Assembly (NCBI GenBank): GCA_030635025.1 | Contig: DAOVZQ010000109.1 | Coordinates: forward strand, 1-7,719 | Length of the DNA stretch: 7,719 nucleotides | Origin: a bacterium | GTDB taxonomy: Bacteria; Krumholzibacteriota; Krumholzibacteriia; LZORAL124-64-63 | Reading direction: 5' to 3' | Shown here: piece after piece, positions 6,222-7,719 of the stretch | How the letters are laid out: each line of letters opens with the position of its first letter | How positions within the stretch are numbered: position 1 is the first letter of the stretch | Program-made: the position numbers and the translations under genes | The notes under the pieces: generated by a model | Seen by the model: only the letters and a program-made list of their open reading frames with translations | Database searches by the model: none | Told to the model about the DNA's origin: nothing

Positions 6222-6752
6222 TTATTTCTGGATCCAGCGTTCCGGCACCGGCTTCACATGATGAACCACGGTACGCTCGGTGTCCACCGCCGGCAAGCGG
6301 GCGAGCAGGCGCACGCGGCCACCCGTGGTCGCGGCGTGAGCGGTGCGGATGGTGATGGGGCCGCCCTGGGAGTTGAGGAAGGTGTTGGCGTCGTGGCTCA
6401 AGGCTACGAAGAGGCCGGCGTCGCGAACCTCTGTGGTGCCGTCGCCGTCGGTCAGGGTGAACGCGAGAGCGCCGCGCCCCAGGACCCGGATATGACGACG
6501 GTCGGGAAGATCGATCTCCAGCCAGTGCCAGGAATGCGTCGTGTCGGCGAGGGCGATCCGCAGCATGTGGCAGGTTTCGGCCTTGGCCAGAACCTTCGCG
6601 TCCGACGTGTCCAGCCAACCGGTCGAGGTGAGAGTCACCGGGACATTGGCCGCCTTCAGGGGCGCCGTCGAAGTATCCTGCGCCGAAGGCGGTTCACTCG
6701 CGCATCCGACCAGCAGACACAAGGTCAAGGCCATGTAGGCGATCCGGATCAT
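6222..6752 (-). CDS. Predicted lipoprotein of unknown function
   Basis: I do not recognise this 176-residue protein. It begins with a lipoprotein signal peptide: MIR, a hydrophobic stretch (4-16) and the lipobox LVGC (14-17), so C17 should be lipidated and become the mature N-terminus. Residues 18 and 19 are Ala and Ser, not Asp, which by the E. coli sorting rule would favour the outer membrane. A low-complexity linker (18-38, rich in Ser, Thr, Pro, Ala) leads to a domain that alternates hydrophobic and polar residues, suggesting beta structure (about 38-165). It has one other cysteine, C61. The ATG at 6752 is preceded by AGGAGG (6762-6757) with 4 nt spacing. It is the first gene of a two-gene operon with the M48-TerB protein, which would work on the other side of the inner membrane. 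That shared operon is the only clue to function. Confidence 0.85.
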   Translation of the reverse strand: MIRIAYMALTLCLLVGCASEPPSAQDTSTAPLKAANVPVTLTSTGWLDTSDAKVLAKAETCHMLRIALADTTHSWHWLEIDLPDRRHIRVLGRGALAFTLTDGDGTTEVRDAGLFVALSHDANTFLNSQGGPITIRTAHAATTGGRVRLLARLPAVDTERTVVHHVKPVPERWIQK

Positions 6753-6891
6753 CGTCCCTCCTCAGCGGCCGGGTATCCGACACAACGATCATGACACGCA
6801 CCTGAAGCAAGCGCACTCGAAAAAGACGCCTCCCTATACCATCGACACAAATATGTCGGACTTGAAGATGAGTGCGAGGATATCGGCGCGT

Positions 6892-6927
6892 GGTCTCTCA
6901 CGCATGAAATTCATGCTATTGGAGACC
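6892..6927. repeat. Nested 36-bp inverted repeat, possible operator or RNA hairpin
   Basis: A perfect 15-bp dyad, GCATGAA-A-TTCATGC (6902-6916), is centred at 6909. It is enclosed by GGTCTC (6892-6897) and GAGACC (6922-6927), which are exact complements centred within half a base of the same point. Two concentric dyads fit a dimeric regulator site or, as RNA, a 12-bp interrupted hairpin. No T tract follows on either strand, so it is not an ordinary terminator. Confidence 0.6.
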
Positions 6928-6937
6928 GGGATTACGG

Positions 6938-6968
6938 TTGAAACAGCTTAGTGGTCATTATTTATCAT
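6938..6968 (+). promoter_or_regulatory. Candidate upstream promoter of the secreted-protein gene
   Basis: TTGAAA at 6938-6943 matches the -35 consensus at 5 of 6 positions and TATCAT at 6963-6968 matches the -10 at 5 of 6, but the spacer of 19 nt is longer than usual. Transcription from here would carry the downstream hairpin in its leader. Confidence 0.25.
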
Positions 6969-6995
6969 GTCTCACATGTGTCCCCCGCAACACCT

Positions 6996-7055
6996 GCAAC
7001 TAGACCGAAACATCGCATAAACACCATTCGGTCAGGTTGTCGCAGTCTTTTTTTT
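6996..7055 (+). terminator. Hairpin followed by eight T residues, possible terminator or attenuator in the leader
   Basis: Positions 6997-7009 pair with 7027-7039 (CAAC-TA-GACCGAA with TTCGGTC-AG-GTTG): eleven Watson-Crick pairs, one T-G wobble and one A-A mismatch, with a 17-nt loop; a G-T wobble adds 6996/7040. Eight T follow at 7048-7055, 7 nt after the stem. The gap and large loop are not those of a classical terminator. It lies on the plus strand with no complete gene upstream, so it would end a short leader RNA or a small RNA, or act only as a leader structure. Confidence 0.4.
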
Positions 7056-7088
7056 ATATTTATGCTGATTGGATCGCGCATTAGTTTG

Positions 7089-7117
7089 TTGTATTCCAAT
7101 TCGCAATATGGTATCAT
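7089..7117 (+). promoter_or_regulatory. Candidate proximal promoter of the secreted-protein gene
   Basis: TATCAT at 7112-7117 matches the -10 consensus at 5 of 6 positions; TTGTAT at 7089-7094, 17 nt upstream, matches the -35 at 3 of 6. The start of transcription would be near 7124, giving a leader of about 40 nt. ATATGG is repeated at 7106-7111 and 7116-7121, exactly 10 bp apart and straddling the -10 element, which could place a regulator on one face of the helix. Confidence 0.35.
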
Positions 7118-7163
7118 ATGGCAAATTCGTGAGTGGCTTAGCTTTTCTCAAGAGGAGAACACC

Positions 7164-7719
7164 GTGAAAAAGTTTCTAATGTTGACCCTAGCACTGTCGC
7201 TGCTCGCCAGTGGCGCAAGCGCCGCGATCCTCGCCTCCGATGACTTCAGCTATGCTGATGGTCTCTTAGTCCCCCAGGGCGGCTGGACCTACCATAGCGG
7301 CAATGACGATTTCTTGATCGCGAGCGGTCAGGCCGTCGTCACGCACGGTGCTCCCTCCGGTGATGTCAACCTGGCCGTCTCGGCTAGTGGAATCATCTAC
7401 TACGCCCTCGACTTCTCGGTCGACGATCCGGGCGCCCCGCTCGCCGGGACGGATTTCGAGTATTTCGCTCACTTCCTGCCTGATGGCGGTTATGGCTTCT
7501 GCGCTCGTTTAGACGTTCAGTCCCCGACCGGCGCCGGCGATTACACTGTTGGTATTTCCACGATCTCTTCGACCGCTGAAGCGACTTGGGCGTCGGATCT
7601 GACCTACGGCGTCATGTACCATGCCGTCGTGAGTTACGACCAGGACGCTGCCGTCGCCAAGTTGTGGATCGATGGATCCCTGTACTCGGATCTATTCATC
7701 ATGGGTGATGACCTGGACG
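7164..7719 (+). CDS. Secreted LamG/concanavalin-like protein, C-terminus cut by the window edge
   Basis: An open frame of 185 codons starts at GTG 7164 and continues past the window end. AGGAG at 7153-7157 is 6 nt upstream, and the GTG begins a textbook signal peptide: KK at 2-3, a hydrophobic core (4-15) and cleavage likely after A20 in GASA. The mature part begins ASDDFSYADG, alternates short beta-like strands, and contains YHAVVSYD...VAKLWIDGSLY (152-174), which resembles the LamG signature strands of concanavalin-like carbohydrate- or protein-binding domains. Such domains bind ligands or sit in large surface proteins; a C-terminal sorting or anchoring region may lie beyond the window. Codon use differs from its neighbours: it has three CTA and two TTA leucines, whereas I find none in rho. 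The exact function is unknown. It stands alone, divergent from the lipoprotein operon. Confidence 0.82.
   Translation, partial: MKKFLMLTLALSLLASGASAAILASDDFSYADGLLVPQGGWTYHSGNDDFLIASGQAVVTHGAPSGDVNLAVSASGIIYYALDFSVDDPGAPLAGTDFEYFAHFLPDGGYGFCARLDVQSPTGAGDYTVGISTISSTAEATWASDLTYGVMYHAVVSYDQDAAVAKLWIDGSLYSDLFIMGDDLD

Larger units (their letters stand above)
6753..7163. other. Long AT-richer divergent intergenic region
   Basis: This 411-bp gap lies between the start of the minus-strand lipoprotein operon and the start of the plus-strand secreted protein. By eye it is clearly richer in A and T than the coding DNA around it. It holds no convincing reading frame. It contains a nested dyad (6892-6927), two promoter candidates reading right, a long hairpin followed by a T tract, and a repeated octamer CGACACAA at 6778-6785 and 6843-6850. 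The second octamer copy is part of a CGACA-N6-TGTCG dyad at 6843-6858. No clear minus-strand promoter for the lipoprotein operon was found. Confidence 0.7.

Overview
The window is a stretch of GC-rich bacterial chromosome carrying eight protein genes, of which the first and last run off the edges. No RNA gene, insertion sequence, CRISPR array or phage gene is visible. A lipoprotein signal with a lipobox, a secretory signal peptide, a rubrerythrin and AGGAGG-type ribosome sites suggest a Gram-negative-type bacterium that lives in, or tolerates, low oxygen. The mixture (a short Rho, a LamG-like secreted protein, a GAF-rich sensor kinase) would suit an uncultured lineage such as the Krumholzibacteriota/Eisenbacteria side of the FCB group or a deltaproteobacterium-like lineage. 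That placement is only a guess.

Layout. Positions 1256 to 1 (minus strand) hold the first 418 codons of a sensor histidine kinase with two GAF-like sensor regions and the phospho-acceptor histidine; the ATPase domain lies outside the window. A 228-bp divergent gap separates it from a plus-strand series. The series starts with a family 2 glycosyltransferase of the dolichyl-phosphate sugar transferase type, with extra N- and C-terminal regions. It continues with rubrerythrin, the ribosome-rescue hydrolase ArfB (1 bp after rubrerythrin, so probably translationally coupled) and a transcription terminator Rho that lacks the usual N-terminal helical domain. Rho is preceded by a C-rich, G-poor leader that resembles a Rho loading site. 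Rubrerythrin, ArfB and Rho together look like housekeeping and stress functions: peroxide removal, rescue of stalled ribosomes and transcription termination.

Rho meets, tail to tail with 9 bp between the stops, a minus-strand two-gene operon. Its first gene (6752 to 6222) encodes a lipoprotein of unknown function. Its second (6208 to 4913) encodes a soluble M48-type zinc metallopeptidase fused to a C-terminal TerB-like domain. This pair is the least ordinary part of the window.

The last region is a 411-bp AT-richer divergent gap (6753-7163) that contains a nested 36-bp dyad, a long hairpin followed by eight T residues, and two possible promoters. It leads into a GTG-started, signal-peptide-bearing protein with a LamG/concanavalin-like fold that continues past the window end.
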